DNA of 31,970 nucleotides from CAZASK01 sp964487845. GTDB taxonomy: Bacteria; Chlamydiota; Chlamydiia; Chlamydiales; FEN-1388. This document shows, one piece after another, positions 15,028 through 23,834 of the stretch. Location: the NCBI GenBank assembly GCA_964487845.1, contig CAZASK010000016.1, positions 1 through 31,970 on the forward strand, given 5' to 3'. The first letter of the stretch is position 1; the number at the start of each line of letters is the position of its first letter. The position numbers were made by a program, and so were the translations under genes. A model generated the notes under the pieces. That model was not told the origin of the DNA and ran no database searches. It worked only from the letters and a program-made list of their open reading frames with translations.

Positions 15028-15426
15028 TTATTTTTTAAGCGCATCAACTGATAGTATACATCCAAGGTAGGGTGCCGCGAGAACCATGCCGACTGCAAAA
15101 GTCGCGCCTTGCCCATGTTGGTCCTTTGCCATGAGTAGAACGCCTATCGCGGTTAATGGCAACAATCCGATGGCAAGTGCTCCGCAAACAATAACAGCCG
15201 CAACAAGACCTACCTTTTTTAAGCCATTCTTTATGCGATCTCCCCATGATGGCGGCCCGAAAATCACATCTCCGAGCTGTCGGCCACCTTCCGTTTGATT
15301 GAGTCCGTGTCTAAAATCAGTTGTCATTTGGTTCAAATTGAACATCGAACGGAGCTGATTCATTTCAGTGTGGTGCTGTTGCACTCCTGCTCCTACGGTT
15401 CTTCCTAAGTCTTCGAACAAATTCAT
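15028..15426 (-). CDS. Small hydrophobic protein next to a SycD-like chaperone, candidate T3S client
   Basis: A 132-residue protein of unknown family. It has no signal peptide; the first 75 residues are polar and Gln/Asn-rich. Two hydrophobic segments follow: a long one at about 75-103 (VGLVAAVIVCGALAIG and on) and a second at about 109-127. It starts 11 bp after the end of a SycD-like chaperone gene and is the last gene of a long minus-strand run. A small hydrophobic protein paired with a class II chaperone suggests a secreted membrane-active or inclusion-membrane-type protein, but that is inference from position. No catalytic motif is seen. Confidence 0.55.
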   Translation of the reverse strand: MNLFEDLGRTVGAGVQQHHTEMNQLRSMFNLNQMTTDFRHGLNQTEGGRQLGDVIFGPPSWGDRIKNGLKKVGLVAAVIVCGALAIGLLPLTAIGVLLMAKDQHGQGATFAVGMVLAAPYLGCILSVDALKK

Positions 15427-15437
15427 TTTACACCTCG

Positions 15438-16172
15438 TTATTTATGTTGAATGGTATGCAATTGAGCTTCAATCGTTTTCGTGAGCTGTGCATCCGCTTG
15501 CTTATTTTCTTTTTGAAGCTTGAGTGCATCTTTAAGAGCCATCTTTGCGTGCTTATAATCTTTCATCTCTATAAAGCAGTTCGCAGCATAGACGTGAGGC
15601 CATACATTTTTAGGATCCAAGCTACTTGCCATGCAGTAGCAGTCAACTGCTTCTTGATACTTTTTTTGAAGAACAGAGGAATGGCCAAGACCAAACCAGC
15701 AGACCTCTTGGGTTGGATCGAGACTGCACAGTGCATAAAAAGCTTTTTCTGCAGCTTCGTAGTGTTGTTTTTCAAATAGCAATCGTGCGCCGTGATATAA
15801 AGATTCCATATATTTTTCTGAAATCGACAAGTGTTGCTTCCATGAAATATTGTGAGTGATCGAAAGACCAAGTTCTGAAAAATCTTTTGCAGTATGTATT
15901 TTTTGAAAACATGCCGCAAGTTCTTCAAGAACATGCTCTTTGTTCATAGGTGAATCAACGCATTCCGCAAGAGCTATAATGCAATTGTGTAGTCCTTGCT
16001 CGATCTTTTGCCTACAGCTTTGTATGTGAGCTTCTATTTCATGTGCAACTTTATCTTGATATGCAGCTTTGGGAAGAAGTTTGCTTTGAGGCGTATGATT
16101 TTTTGCAATCAACTCTGCAATAGATTGTACGGATTCGTCAACCTGTTGCTGTATCTCTTGAATGTCTAGCAT
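15438..16172 (-). CDS. SycD/LcrH-like TPR chaperone with a long N-terminal extension
   Basis: A 244-residue protein. The C-terminal half (about 120-220) carries three tetratricopeptide repeats in the SycD/LcrH pattern: YHGARLLFEKQHYEAAEKAF, LDPTQEVCWFGLGHS, and LDPKNVWPHVYAANCFIE. The first ~115 residues are an extra helical region (EIQQQVDESVQSIAELI at the start) not found in the 124-residue chaperone at 2429-2803. Start choice: the ATG at 16172 has AAGGGG four bases upstream. The ATG at 16190 is embedded in the TA repeat and has no ribosome site. It is followed by a small hydrophobic protein gene that may encode its client. The (TA)n tract lies only 16 bases upstream of the start. Confidence 0.75.
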   Translation of the reverse strand: MLDIQEIQQQVDESVQSIAELIAKNHTPQSKLLPKAAYQDKVAHEIEAHIQSCRQKIEQGLHNCIIALAECVDSPMNKEHVLEELAACFQKIHTAKDFSELGLSITHNISWKQHLSISEKYMESLYHGARLLFEKQHYEAAEKAFYALCSLDPTQEVCWFGLGHSSVLQKKYQEAVDCYCMASSLDPKNVWPHVYAANCFIEMKDYKHAKMALKDALKLQKENKQADAQLTKTIEAQLHTIQHK

Positions 16173-16185
16173 GCGACCCCTTATG

Positions 16186-16232
<47 letters not shown>

Positions 16233-16237
16233 AAATT

Positions 16238-17704
16238 CTAACTGTTTTGTCTGTTGTTCTGGACTACCCAACTTCCGCCCATGCTTTTTATAAGATCGAT
16301 AGCTGCACGTAATTGTTGTTTGTGAGCTTGTACAAAACGACGTTTGGCCTCTAATACTGCACCTGCATCACTTGCTGTATCTATGAGTGCCAGTAATCCT
16401 TGACGATACCGTTCATCGGTGATTTTTTCGTTATTCTCTTGAGAAAGGTATTCATCGTATATAAGTTGTGCTGTCTGCTTTGCGGTCTCTATTGCTGTGA
16501 GCGCATTTTCTACTTCTTGAAAGGCTGTCTGTGTTTGTAGTACATACCCATTTACAGCTTGCTTATAACGCGCAATCGCAGCATCTACTTCAGCTTGTGT
16601 TTTTCCTGCATTATAGAGCGGCATGAGTAGGTCTGCTGTTCCTGATAGGATATGGTTTTTCCATTTCCATAAAGAAGCCCTTGTATTTGATTGATATCCA
16701 GCATCTGCATAGAGGGTAATCTGAGGAAAAAAGGCCGTTTTTGCAACTCCGACAAGTAGCCTCATTTGCTCGATTTCATGGCGAGCTTGTTTGAGATCGG
16801 GCCTTTTTTCAAGAAGTGATGCTGGCAATCCAACAGGAACTGATGGAACTTTGAGCGGAGAAATTGCCGGCAGAATGTGAAATTCGGATGGATTTTTTCC
16901 AAGAAGCACGGCAAGTCCATTTTCAGCATAGGCTCGCTCTGCTTTTAGGGAGGCAATATCTGCTTTTCTTTGTGCTAGAGCAGCCTGTGCGTTCAAAAGG
17001 CGTGATTCATTTTCTAGTCCATTGTTTACCCTCTGCGTATATAAAAGCACTTGCTGCCGTGCTATTTGGTAGAGAGAATCGAGTATGCCCAGCTCCTCAT
17101 CGCATGATCTGATTTCAAAGTAGAGTTTTGCCACCTCGGTAGAAGTAAGAAGATGTGCTATTTGTATCTCTTCTTCTGATACATGAATATTTTCATGAGC
17201 TGCCTGAGCATATTGACTTAGTTTTCCCCAGAAATCAAGTTCATAGCTGAGCGTCGGTGCGATACGCAGCATAGATTGATTTCGAGGTGTCGCAGTTGAA
17301 ATCGTTGTATTTATTGGTGTTGTGGCAGGAGGAAATGGGGGAATCTGAACAGGAACAGCGAGAGTACTTCCACTTTGAGGAAGATGTTTTCTTGTTGCAG
17401 AAGCGATCAGGTCAACTGCAGGAAAAAGAGAGGATCGAGAAGAGGCATATATCGCCTCTGCTTCTTCAAGACGTAAAATGCGATCTTTGATGGTAGCATT
17501 CGATGTAATCGCTATTTCCTGTAGATGATTGAGGTCTTTATCTTGAAAGATCTGCCACCATGCTTCATTATCTTCATGTATTGCAGAGGGAGTCGTAGAG
17601 AAGGATTGTTTCCACTTTGCCGCTGTTTTGATTTCTGTATCACCTGGCGTATACCGTACGCAAGAGGCTGCACTGAAAAGCGCCAGTACAATTATTCTAC
17701 GCAT
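16238..17704 (-). CDS. Outer-membrane efflux factor (OprM/NodT type lipoprotein)
   Basis: A 488-residue protein with a signal sequence ending in a Cys at about residue 15 (SAASC), consistent with lipoprotein processing. Family markers are WWQIFQDKDLNHL (about 48-60), TLSYELDFWGKL, STEVAKLYFEIRS, and the diagnostic block GLPASLLEKRPDLKQARHEIEQM. After that come VGVAKTAFFPQITLYADAGYQS and MPLYNAGKTQAEVDAA. Trimers form the outer-membrane exit duct of tripartite pumps. No adaptor or inner-membrane pump is adjacent; the DHA2-type exporter at 11985 is on the other strand. Its start overlaps the yihY-like gene by 13 bases. Confidence 0.92.
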   Translation of the reverse strand: MRRIIVLALFSAASCVRYTPGDTEIKTAAKWKQSFSTTPSAIHEDNEAWWQIFQDKDLNHLQEIAITSNATIKDRILRLEEAEAIYASSRSSLFPAVDLIASATRKHLPQSGSTLAVPVQIPPFPPATTPINTTISTATPRNQSMLRIAPTLSYELDFWGKLSQYAQAAHENIHVSEEEIQIAHLLTSTEVAKLYFEIRSCDEELGILDSLYQIARQQVLLYTQRVNNGLENESRLLNAQAALAQRKADIASLKAERAYAENGLAVLLGKNPSEFHILPAISPLKVPSVPVGLPASLLEKRPDLKQARHEIEQMRLLVGVAKTAFFPQITLYADAGYQSNTRASLWKWKNHILSGTADLLMPLYNAGKTQAEVDAAIARYKQAVNGYVLQTQTAFQEVENALTAIETAKQTAQLIYDEYLSQENNEKITDERYRQGLLALIDTASDAGAVLEAKRRFVQAHKQQLRAAIDLIKSMGGSWVVQNNRQNS

Positions 17705-18939
17705 TGGACATCTTTTATAAGTGGGTTTTGCATCTTAAAATTTGGTTTTTCTCTTCCTTCCTGGAGTAGGCCTACAAACGTCGTAAAGAGAGGATGATCT
17801 ACATGCGTGTGGATCTCATCCCCACCGTTGTGGATCGCATGAATCACATCATAGAGACGAAGCTCGTCTGGGTTTTTGGCAAGTGAGATCCCTGTTACAG
17901 TATTTGATGAACTCTCTGTTTTTACAATAACATGTGCTTGCACGAGTTGTTCTATCAGTTCTGTGATCAGTCTAAAGGGCATTTTCAATAGTTGAGCAAT
18001 AGAAGCTGGCTCGACAGGTTCTTTTCCGGATAAAAATGCGTCTACTGCAATTTTTGTAATAGAGAGCGAGATCACATCTTTTTCAAGCTGGGAAAGGGTT
18101 CGGTAGGGAGCGAGCATGATGGGATCCCATAGTCTTTCTTGATGAATCACAACAATTTCTGCGCCTATTAAAAAAATCATCCAGCTGAGATACATCCAAA
18201 ACAAAAATAGAGGCAGCGCGGCAAAACTTCCATAGATTGCCCCAGTTTTGCTCACCACGATTTGTACCGAGATATAACTTGCCTGTAGCCCCTGGTAAGC
18301 CGCGCCTGCAACACATCCTGCAACAAGTGCAGAGGTAAAACGCACCTTTGTATTTGGCATAAAGAGATACATAAATGTAAAAAGGGTGCAGCTCATGATA
18401 TAAGGCAGCAGCAAGAGCATCTTTTTCATAAGAGGCTGCAGCTGCTCAAGCCATACAGGATAGAGCTCAATCGATTCTACTTGTGTTGTTATAAAGAGAG
18501 TAATGCTACTTGCCGTCACAAGAAAGATTGGGCAGATTAAAATCAGTGCCAAGTAATCGCTTATTTTTCTTGGAATCGATCTTCCATATCGCAAACCCCA
18601 CATCTCATTCAGTGATGCTTCTATCGTAGAAAAAAGATTCAGTACCGTATAAAGCAGCGTTACGACACCAATTCCGGCTATTAATCCACCTTTTGTTTGG
18701 TCAAGTAAGGTATAGCCGAAGTTGATGAGGTATTGAATCATCTCTTCTTGTTCTTTAAACTCACCTTTTAAAGATTGCTCTAAGAGGGACTCTATCCCGA
18801 AACCTTTTGCAATTCCAAAAATAACAGCCAATATTGGCACGACAGAAAGTGTGGAGTAAAAGGTAAGAGATGAGGCTCTTAAAACACATAAATCTGTTGT
18901 AATACGAAAGTATATTACACGGCATAATCGAAGTATCAT
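17692..18939 (-). CDS. YihY/BrkB-family inner-membrane protein with extended C-terminus
   Basis: A 415-residue protein. The first ~275 residues are the YihY (UPF0761) membrane domain with six predicted helices. Typical segments are RASSLTFYSTLSVVPILAV near the N-terminus, LYTVLNLFSTIEASLNEMWG, and the C-terminal GAIYGSFAALPLFLFWMYLSWMIFLIGAEI. Older annotation as ribonuclease BN is not supported for this family. The last ~130 residues form a soluble extension resembling a winged helix (SLSITKIAVDAFLSGKEPVEPASIAQLL, then a helix pair). Function is not established. It begins 44 bp after the glycosyltransferase gene. Confidence 0.88.
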   Translation of the reverse strand: MILRLCRVIYFRITTDLCVLRASSLTFYSTLSVVPILAVIFGIAKGFGIESLLEQSLKGEFKEQEEMIQYLINFGYTLLDQTKGGLIAGIGVVTLLYTVLNLFSTIEASLNEMWGLRYGRSIPRKISDYLALILICPIFLVTASSITLFITTQVESIELYPVWLEQLQPLMKKMLLLLPYIMSCTLFTFMYLFMPNTKVRFTSALVAGCVAGAAYQGLQASYISVQIVVSKTGAIYGSFAALPLFLFWMYLSWMIFLIGAEIVVIHQERLWDPIMLAPYRTLSQLEKDVISLSITKIAVDAFLSGKEPVEPASIAQLLKMPFRLITELIEQLVQAHVIVKTESSSNTVTGISLAKNPDELRLYDVIHAIHNGGDEIHTHVDHPLFTTFVGLLQEGREKPNFKMQNPLIKDVQCVE

Positions 18940-18983
18940 AGTCTACACAGAGTTCTTATTGATACTTCTTCATACAAGATGAA

Positions 18984-20132
18984 CTATTTCTTCTGCAATA
19001 TGAGATCAAGAGCTTGGGTATACTGGGTAAAATTGGCTCGCTGCTTAGTCCGTAAAATCCCATTTTGACTCATTTTTTGATACAGAGCAGTGTCGTCTAT
19101 CAGCGTTTTAATTGCTGTAGCGATCGCCTTTGGAGCAAGAAGTTTCGGTTTGATAAGTGTATGCGTTGCAGCATCATACACTTGATCCGGCAGCTTCTTC
19201 GAGTATAGCTCTGTCATATCCACAGTTGGAGGGAGTAAAATTCCAGTTTCTTGGTCTTTCACTGCTTCACACAAGCCATCAACTCGGCTTGCTATGACGG
19301 GCACACCTCTTGCTCCTGCTTCTAAAGCTACCAATCCAAGAGGCTCTCGTATAGACGGAATAATCAGAATATCTATCGAGTCGTAAAACGAGGAGACATC
19401 GTTAATAGTACCTAGCAAAGCGCATACATCAGACAGTCCAAGAGCCTCTATGCGCTTTAAAAGAGAAGGCTTTTCTTCACCTGTGCCAGCTATAGTCAGT
19501 GTAAAAGGGATGTTCATTTGTTTTAAAATAGCAGCTGTATCTATCAGTACAAGAGGGGATTTGAGAGGGATAAGGCGCCCTATATAACCCAAGCGTACCG
19601 GGAGGCTGATGCACTTATGTCCTTCTCGCGCTAAAATATCGGGACGCAGTGGGTTGTCAAGCACAGTAATAGGCTGTGTCACTCCCCATTTCAGCTGGAG
19701 GATAGCTTTGGCCGCATAGGAATTTGCGATAAGAGTATTCATTTTTTGAAAAAATGAAAGAAGAGAGCTCTCCTTTTTCTCTATCCAAGATGCTCCATGT
19801 TCGTAGTAGGTGATGGGGGAAGATCCAAAAAGAGTTTGCAGCTTTTCGAGTGGTTCTATGCGGTTCCATAATACGACCTGAGAAAACTGCTTTCTTCTCA
19901 GGCGCCATCCTGCAATCAGCCGACGAAGTGGCTTGGGAATGGTACAGCGCATGAAATATTTTTCATAGAGTACATAGCGTGCTTTTGATTTCACCACATC
20001 CGCAAATTTTTCATGGATCTGGGAGCCCGTGATAAAGAGAGCATGCTGCTGATGTGATGTATTCAAAAAATGGATGAAGAGTTCTTCTACGCCGCCAATA
20101 GTGTCTAAATTGATTACATGCAAGATTGTCAT
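18984..20132 (-). CDS. Glycosyltransferase, GT4-like (GT-B fold)
   Basis: A 382-residue enzyme starting MTILHVINLDTIGGVE, the typical N-terminal glycine turn of GT4 enzymes. The acceptor half spans about 1-180. The donor half contains RLGYIGRLIPLKSP, IAGTGEEKP, and the nucleotide-sugar signature EPLGLVALEAGARGVPVIAS with its conserved Glu residues. The ATG at 20132 overlaps the TerC stop by 4 bases. The frame stays open 44 codons further upstream, but that stretch is inside terC and not protein-like. Likely cytosolic, transferring a sugar to a surface glycolipid or polysaccharide; donor and acceptor are unknown. It might act on the lipopolysaccharide core, given kdsB in the same run. Confidence 0.88.
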   Translation of the reverse strand: MTILHVINLDTIGGVEELFIHFLNTSHQQHALFITGSQIHEKFADVVKSKARYVLYEKYFMRCTIPKPLRRLIAGWRLRRKQFSQVVLWNRIEPLEKLQTLFGSSPITYYEHGASWIEKKESSLLSFFQKMNTLIANSYAAKAILQLKWGVTQPITVLDNPLRPDILAREGHKCISLPVRLGYIGRLIPLKSPLVLIDTAAILKQMNIPFTLTIAGTGEEKPSLLKRIEALGLSDVCALLGTINDVSSFYDSIDILIIPSIREPLGLVALEAGARGVPVIASRVDGLCEAVKDQETGILLPPTVDMTELYSKKLPDQVYDAATHTLIKPKLLAPKAIATAIKTLIDDTALYQKMSQNGILRTKQRANFTQYTQALDLILQKK

Positions 20133-20947
20133 AATTTCCTGAGTCGAGAGTAGAGTATTGCAGAAGTTAAAATGGCTGCTATTACAAATAAGCTTATAGA
20201 TATAGGAAGCGTATAGATGGCACCTAAAAGCATCTTTGAGCCTATAAATATCAATACAAGGCAAATTCCGTGATGAAGGTAAGCAAATGTATTCATGCTT
20301 CTTTCAATTACAAAGTAGAGTGAGCGAAGTCCACAAATCGCAAACGCATTTGATGTGTAGATAATAAATGGATCTAATGTAATTCCAAAAATAGCAGGGA
20401 TAGAATCGACAGCAAAGAGTAGATCCGTTGTCTCTATAGTAAGAAGTACAAGAAACAGCCTGGTGATACAGATTTTTTTACCACTTCGAACAAAGAAAGT
20501 ATCATGCTCTCCTTGAGCTACAGGGAGGTATCGAGAGGCAAGCTGCACAAGAAAGTTGTTTTCGCACGTATTATGTGCATTTTCTTTCTTTTTAAACATC
20601 GCTATACCTTTCATAACGAGAAAGGCGCCAAATATATAGAGTATCCAGTGCAGCTGTGTGATGAGCGCAACTCCTGCTAGTATAAAAATCAAGCGCATGA
20701 TAAGTGCGCTCATAATACCCCAGGTGAGAATATATGATTTTTGTTTTTCAGTTATCTGAAAATAGTCAAAGATGAGATAGAAAACAAAAAGATTGTCGAC
20801 ACTCAAGGAAAGTTCTACAACATATCCTGTGAAAAACTGCATGGCTTTTTCTGTGCCTTGCAGCATACACACAACAACTCCAAATAAAAGGGTACAAATA
20901 AGCCAGGCGATATACTTTTGTACGGCACTTTTATGTTGAGCTGTCAT
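20129..20947 (-). CDS. TerC-family integral membrane protein (Alx-like)
   Basis: About 272 residues and seven to nine hydrophobic segments. Two TerC hallmarks are clear: VELSLSVDNLFVF near residue 45 and LLFAVDSIPAIFGIT in the second half, each with the paired Asp and Asn/Ser residues thought to bind metal. The family is implicated in metal (manganese) export and in metalation of exported proteins. I chose the ATG at 20947; a GTG at 20959 is also in frame. It overlaps yqgF by 17 bases and the glycosyltransferase by 4, so it sits inside a translationally coupled run. Confidence 0.9.
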   Translation of the reverse strand: MTAQHKSAVQKYIAWLICTLLFGVVVCMLQGTEKAMQFFTGYVVELSLSVDNLFVFYLIFDYFQITEKQKSYILTWGIMSALIMRLIFILAGVALITQLHWILYIFGAFLVMKGIAMFKKKENAHNTCENNFLVQLASRYLPVAQGEHDTFFVRSGKKICITRLFLVLLTIETTDLLFAVDSIPAIFGITLDPFIIYTSNAFAICGLRSLYFVIERSMNTFAYLHHGICLVLIFIGSKMLLGAIYTLPISISLFVIAAILTSAILYSRLRKL

Positions 20948-21419
20948 GAGGTGGCGCACCTTGCTGTATGTGTCTCATGTCTAAATAGCTTTGTAATAAA
21001 ATAGCAGCAGACACGCGATCAACAAACCCTTTGCGCTTTTTACGAGACATATTCGCTTGAATCAAAGATCGCTCTGCCTGGACTGATGTCAGTCTTTCAT
21101 CCCATAGCTTTATTGGAATGTGTAATTGAAGACGCAATTTATCCACAAATGCTTTTATTTTTTGAGTCGTAGTACTTTCAGTACCGCTCATATTCAGCGG
21201 GTTGCCAACGATAATTTCTTCTATTGCAAATCCACCTTGCGCCTCTAAATCTGCAAGATAGCTTACAACAGCGCGTGTGGTCGCATCTAAAGATGGGAAT
21301 GCTTGTAGATTGGGAAGTGCATTTGCAAAAATCTTCCTTTCGTCAGAGGCTGCAAAGCCAATGCGCACCGTGCCAAAATCTATGGCGATGACTTTTGTTT
21401 TTTTACGATTTTGATCCAT
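20931..21419 (-). CDS. yqgF: Holliday junction resolvase-like / pre-16S rRNA nuclease YqgF (RuvX)
   Basis: A 162-residue RNase H-fold protein. Active-site blocks are visible: VIAIDFGTVRIGFA at the N-terminus (catalytic Asp at about 14), IVGNPLNMSGTES in the middle, LWDERLTSVQAE (acidic pair), and VDRVSAAILLQSYLD at the C-terminus. In E. coli it trims the 5' end of 16S rRNA. It overlaps pyrG by 17 bases. The neighbour order kdsB-pyrG-yqgF is what I recall from Chlamydia and is one ground for the phylum assignment. Confidence 0.93.
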   Translation of the reverse strand: MDQNRKKTKVIAIDFGTVRIGFAASDERKIFANALPNLQAFPSLDATTRAVVSYLADLEAQGGFAIEEIIVGNPLNMSGTESTTTQKIKAFVDKLRLQLHIPIKLWDERLTSVQAERSLIQANMSRKKRKGFVDRVSAAILLQSYLDMRHIQQGAPPHDSST

Positions 21420-23058
21420 CTGCCACTATTTTCTTTTTGTTTTTTTGTGCGATGCTCGCTTGTATAAAATCATGAAATAGGGCATGCGGTTCGGTAGGCT
21501 TTGAAATAAACTCTGGATGGAATTGCACGCCTACCATCCATGGATGATCTTGGACTTCCACAATTTCTGCCAGATTATCTTCTTGATATACACCTGTAAT
21601 ATGAAGTCCCTGTTTTTCAAGGTCTTCTTTGAACGAATGGGTGAGTTCATAGCGATGGCGGTGCCGCTCTTGTACAAGAGGAGCCTTATATGCTTTGTGG
21701 GCATGGCTGCCTACTGTAAGTGTACATGGATACGCACCAAGTCGCATTGTGCCACCCCGATCGGTCACAACATGTTGCTCTTCAAGCAATGAGATCACCG
21801 GATAGGGCGTTTCTGAATCCATCTCTGTTGAATTCGCTCGAGCCAATTGAAGGACATGACGCGCATATTCTACCACCATCACCTGCATACCCAGGCATAT
21901 GCCAAAATAGGGTGTTTTAGACTCTCTACAATGACGAGCTGTCATAATTTTGCCTTCCCAGCCGCGATCCCCAAATCCTCCTGGAACTAAGAATCCATCA
22001 CATTCCTGAAATACCGCGGGCAATTGTGCGTCGTGGGAAAGCGTACTTGGTTCAATTTTCTTTATATTCAATTTATACCCACAATACGTGGCAGCATGAT
22101 AGAGAGCTTCGATAATTGACTTATAGGCATCCTGATGCTGCACATATTTGCCTACTAAACCAATAGAAATTTCACCTTTCGGGTGCTTTACATTTTCAAT
22201 AAATGCTTTTAATCGAGATAAGTCAACTGGAGTATCAGGAAGAGCTAATTTTTCGCATACCATGCTGTCCATTTTTTGTGCATGCAAGTTGATAGGCACT
22301 TCGTAAATCGTCGTTGCCACATCTGTACATTCAATCACAGATTTCTGACTGACGCTGCAGAAAAGGCTAATTTTTTCTTTTACGTCAGCATCCAAGACCA
22401 CTTCAGATCGGCACAGAATGATGTCTGGGATAATTCCTATTTCTCGAAGAGCCATGACAGAATGTTGGGTAGGCTTTGTTTTCACCTCACCAGCAGAGTG
22501 AAGATAGGGGATATAGGTTGCATGAATGTTGAGGCAGTAATTGGGCCTTTCACAGCGAAACTGCCTAATGGCTTCAAGAAATGGCAAAGACTCAATGTCG
22601 CCTACTGTGCCGCCTACTTCTACAATCACGACATCGATTCCATCGACTTGATGAGCGCACGCCAAAATTCTATGCTTGATTTCATCGGTGATGTGGGGGA
22701 TTACCTGCACAGTTTTTCCAAGATAGTCCCCTTGGCGCTCTCGTCTGATGACATCATTATATATCTGTCCAGAGGTGGCATTTGATTTTTTTGAAAGAGG
22801 GGATTGGGTAAAACGATAGTAATGGCCTAAATCAAGATCTGTTTCCGCACCATCATCTGTTACATATACTTCACCGTGCTGGTAGGGATTCATTGTGCCT
22901 GGATCCACGTTTAAATAGGGATCGAGCTTCATCATGGCTATTTTGAGCTTTTTATGCTCCAAAAGCATGCCTAAAGATGCTGCTGCAAGTCCTTTACCGA
23001 GTGATGAAAGCACTCCTCCTGTAACAAATATGTATCTTATGTCTGACTTTGTTTGCAT
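21403..23058 (-). CDS. pyrG: CTP synthase PyrG
   Basis: PyrG aminates UTP to CTP using glutamine and ATP. The 551-residue length is normal. The N-terminal synthase domain has FVTGGVLSSLGKG (11-23), MKLDPYLNVDPGTM (43-56) and EVGGTVGDIES (147-157). The C-terminal class I glutamine amidotransferase domain has VPGGFGDRG, FGICLGMQ with the nucleophile Cys at 388, and VQFHPEF near the end. All catalytic elements are present. It overlaps kdsB by 22 bases and yqgF by 17. CTP is the cosubstrate of KdsB encoded just upstream, giving a metabolic logic to the pairing. Confidence 0.97.
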   Translation of the reverse strand: MQTKSDIRYIFVTGGVLSSLGKGLAAASLGMLLEHKKLKIAMMKLDPYLNVDPGTMNPYQHGEVYVTDDGAETDLDLGHYYRFTQSPLSKKSNATSGQIYNDVIRRERQGDYLGKTVQVIPHITDEIKHRILACAHQVDGIDVVIVEVGGTVGDIESLPFLEAIRQFRCERPNYCLNIHATYIPYLHSAGEVKTKPTQHSVMALREIGIIPDIILCRSEVVLDADVKEKISLFCSVSQKSVIECTDVATTIYEVPINLHAQKMDSMVCEKLALPDTPVDLSRLKAFIENVKHPKGEISIGLVGKYVQHQDAYKSIIEALYHAATYCGYKLNIKKIEPSTLSHDAQLPAVFQECDGFLVPGGFGDRGWEGKIMTARHCRESKTPYFGICLGMQVMVVEYARHVLQLARANSTEMDSETPYPVISLLEEQHVVTDRGGTMRLGAYPCTLTVGSHAHKAYKAPLVQERHRHRYELTHSFKEDLEKQGLHITGVYQEDNLAEIVEVQDHPWMVGVQFHPEFISKPTEPHALFHDFIQASIAQKNKKKIVADGSKS

Positions 23059-23777
23059 AACAGCTCTTCTACCTTTTGAATATCTTCTGGATTATTAACA
23101 TCGATTGATTGCGACTGTACTTCACAGACGCGAATTTTGTAGCCGTTTTCTAACACTTTCAGCATCTCCAAATCTTCAGCTAGCTGGAGTGGGGTGTTTG
23201 GCATGGTGACATAGTGGAGCAGAAAATCGCGTCGAAATGCGTAGAGACCTATGTGTTTGTATGTCGTGTAATTCTGTTTTTTATAGGGGATTTCGGAGCG
23301 ACTAAAATAGAGAGCATGTCCATTTTTATCAAAAACACATTTACATGTGGATGGTGAACGTATTTTTTCACTATCAGTAATAGGTGTGATCAGTGTAGCC
23401 ATCTGCTCATTGGGATGTTGTATCATGATAGAGACAAGTGTATCGATGATTGTAGCTTCTACTGTTGGTTCGTCGCCTTGTATGTTGATGTATATATCGG
23501 CAGAAGCAAACTCTGGATAGGTACGGATAACATCAGCCATACGCTCTGTACCGTTCAAGCAGCTTTCACTTGTCATGACCACATGCGCGCCAAAGCGCTT
23601 TGCTTCTGCAAATATTCTTTCATCATCTGTTGCAATAACAATAGTATGAAGGAGAGTGCATTGTTTCGCTTGCAAGTAGGTTCGCTCGATGAGAGTTTTT
23701 CCAAGGATAGGGACGAGTGGTTTACCTGGAAATCTGGAGCTATTGTATCTGACAGGAATAATTCCAATTATTTGCAT
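23037..23777 (-). CDS. kdsB: CMP-Kdo synthetase KdsB
   Basis: KdsB activates Kdo with CTP to CMP-Kdo, the donor used by WaaA. From the ATG at 23777 the protein has 246 residues, a normal length, and starts MQIIGIIPVRYNSSRFPGKP, exactly at the nucleotide-binding motif. A good AGGAG site precedes this ATG. An upstream ATG at 23804 would add nine unlikely residues. Further motifs are TSESCLNGTERMAD, INIQGDEPTV (magnesium-binding Asp) and IGLYAFRRDFLL. It heads the long minus-strand run. Confidence 0.95.
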   Translation of the reverse strand: MQIIGIIPVRYNSSRFPGKPLVPILGKTLIERTYLQAKQCTLLHTIVIATDDERIFAEAKRFGAHVVMTSESCLNGTERMADVIRTYPEFASADIYINIQGDEPTVEATIIDTLVSIMIQHPNEQMATLITPITDSEKIRSPSTCKCVFDKNGHALYFSRSEIPYKKQNYTTYKHIGLYAFRRDFLLHYVTMPNTPLQLAEDLEMLKVLENGYKIRVCEVQSQSIDVNNPEDIQKVEELLCKQSQT

Positions 23778-23834
23778 GAGGCTCCTTCTGATTAAAGAAG
23801 ACAATCCAAGAACTGGGCCCAGATTGTAGCAAGT

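Noticed and set aside
20133..20264. 44-codon N-terminal extension of the glycosyltransferase
   Set aside because: It lies inside terC, is Cys/Tyr-rich and unlike the family; the start at 20132 gives the normal GT4 N-terminus with an ATGA overlap.
23801..23827. Inverted repeat ACAATC / GATTGT around TGGGCCCA, upstream of kdsB
   Set aside because: Possible hairpin between the protease-like gene and kdsB, but the outer stem is only 6 bp and no T-run follows, so it is not called a terminator.
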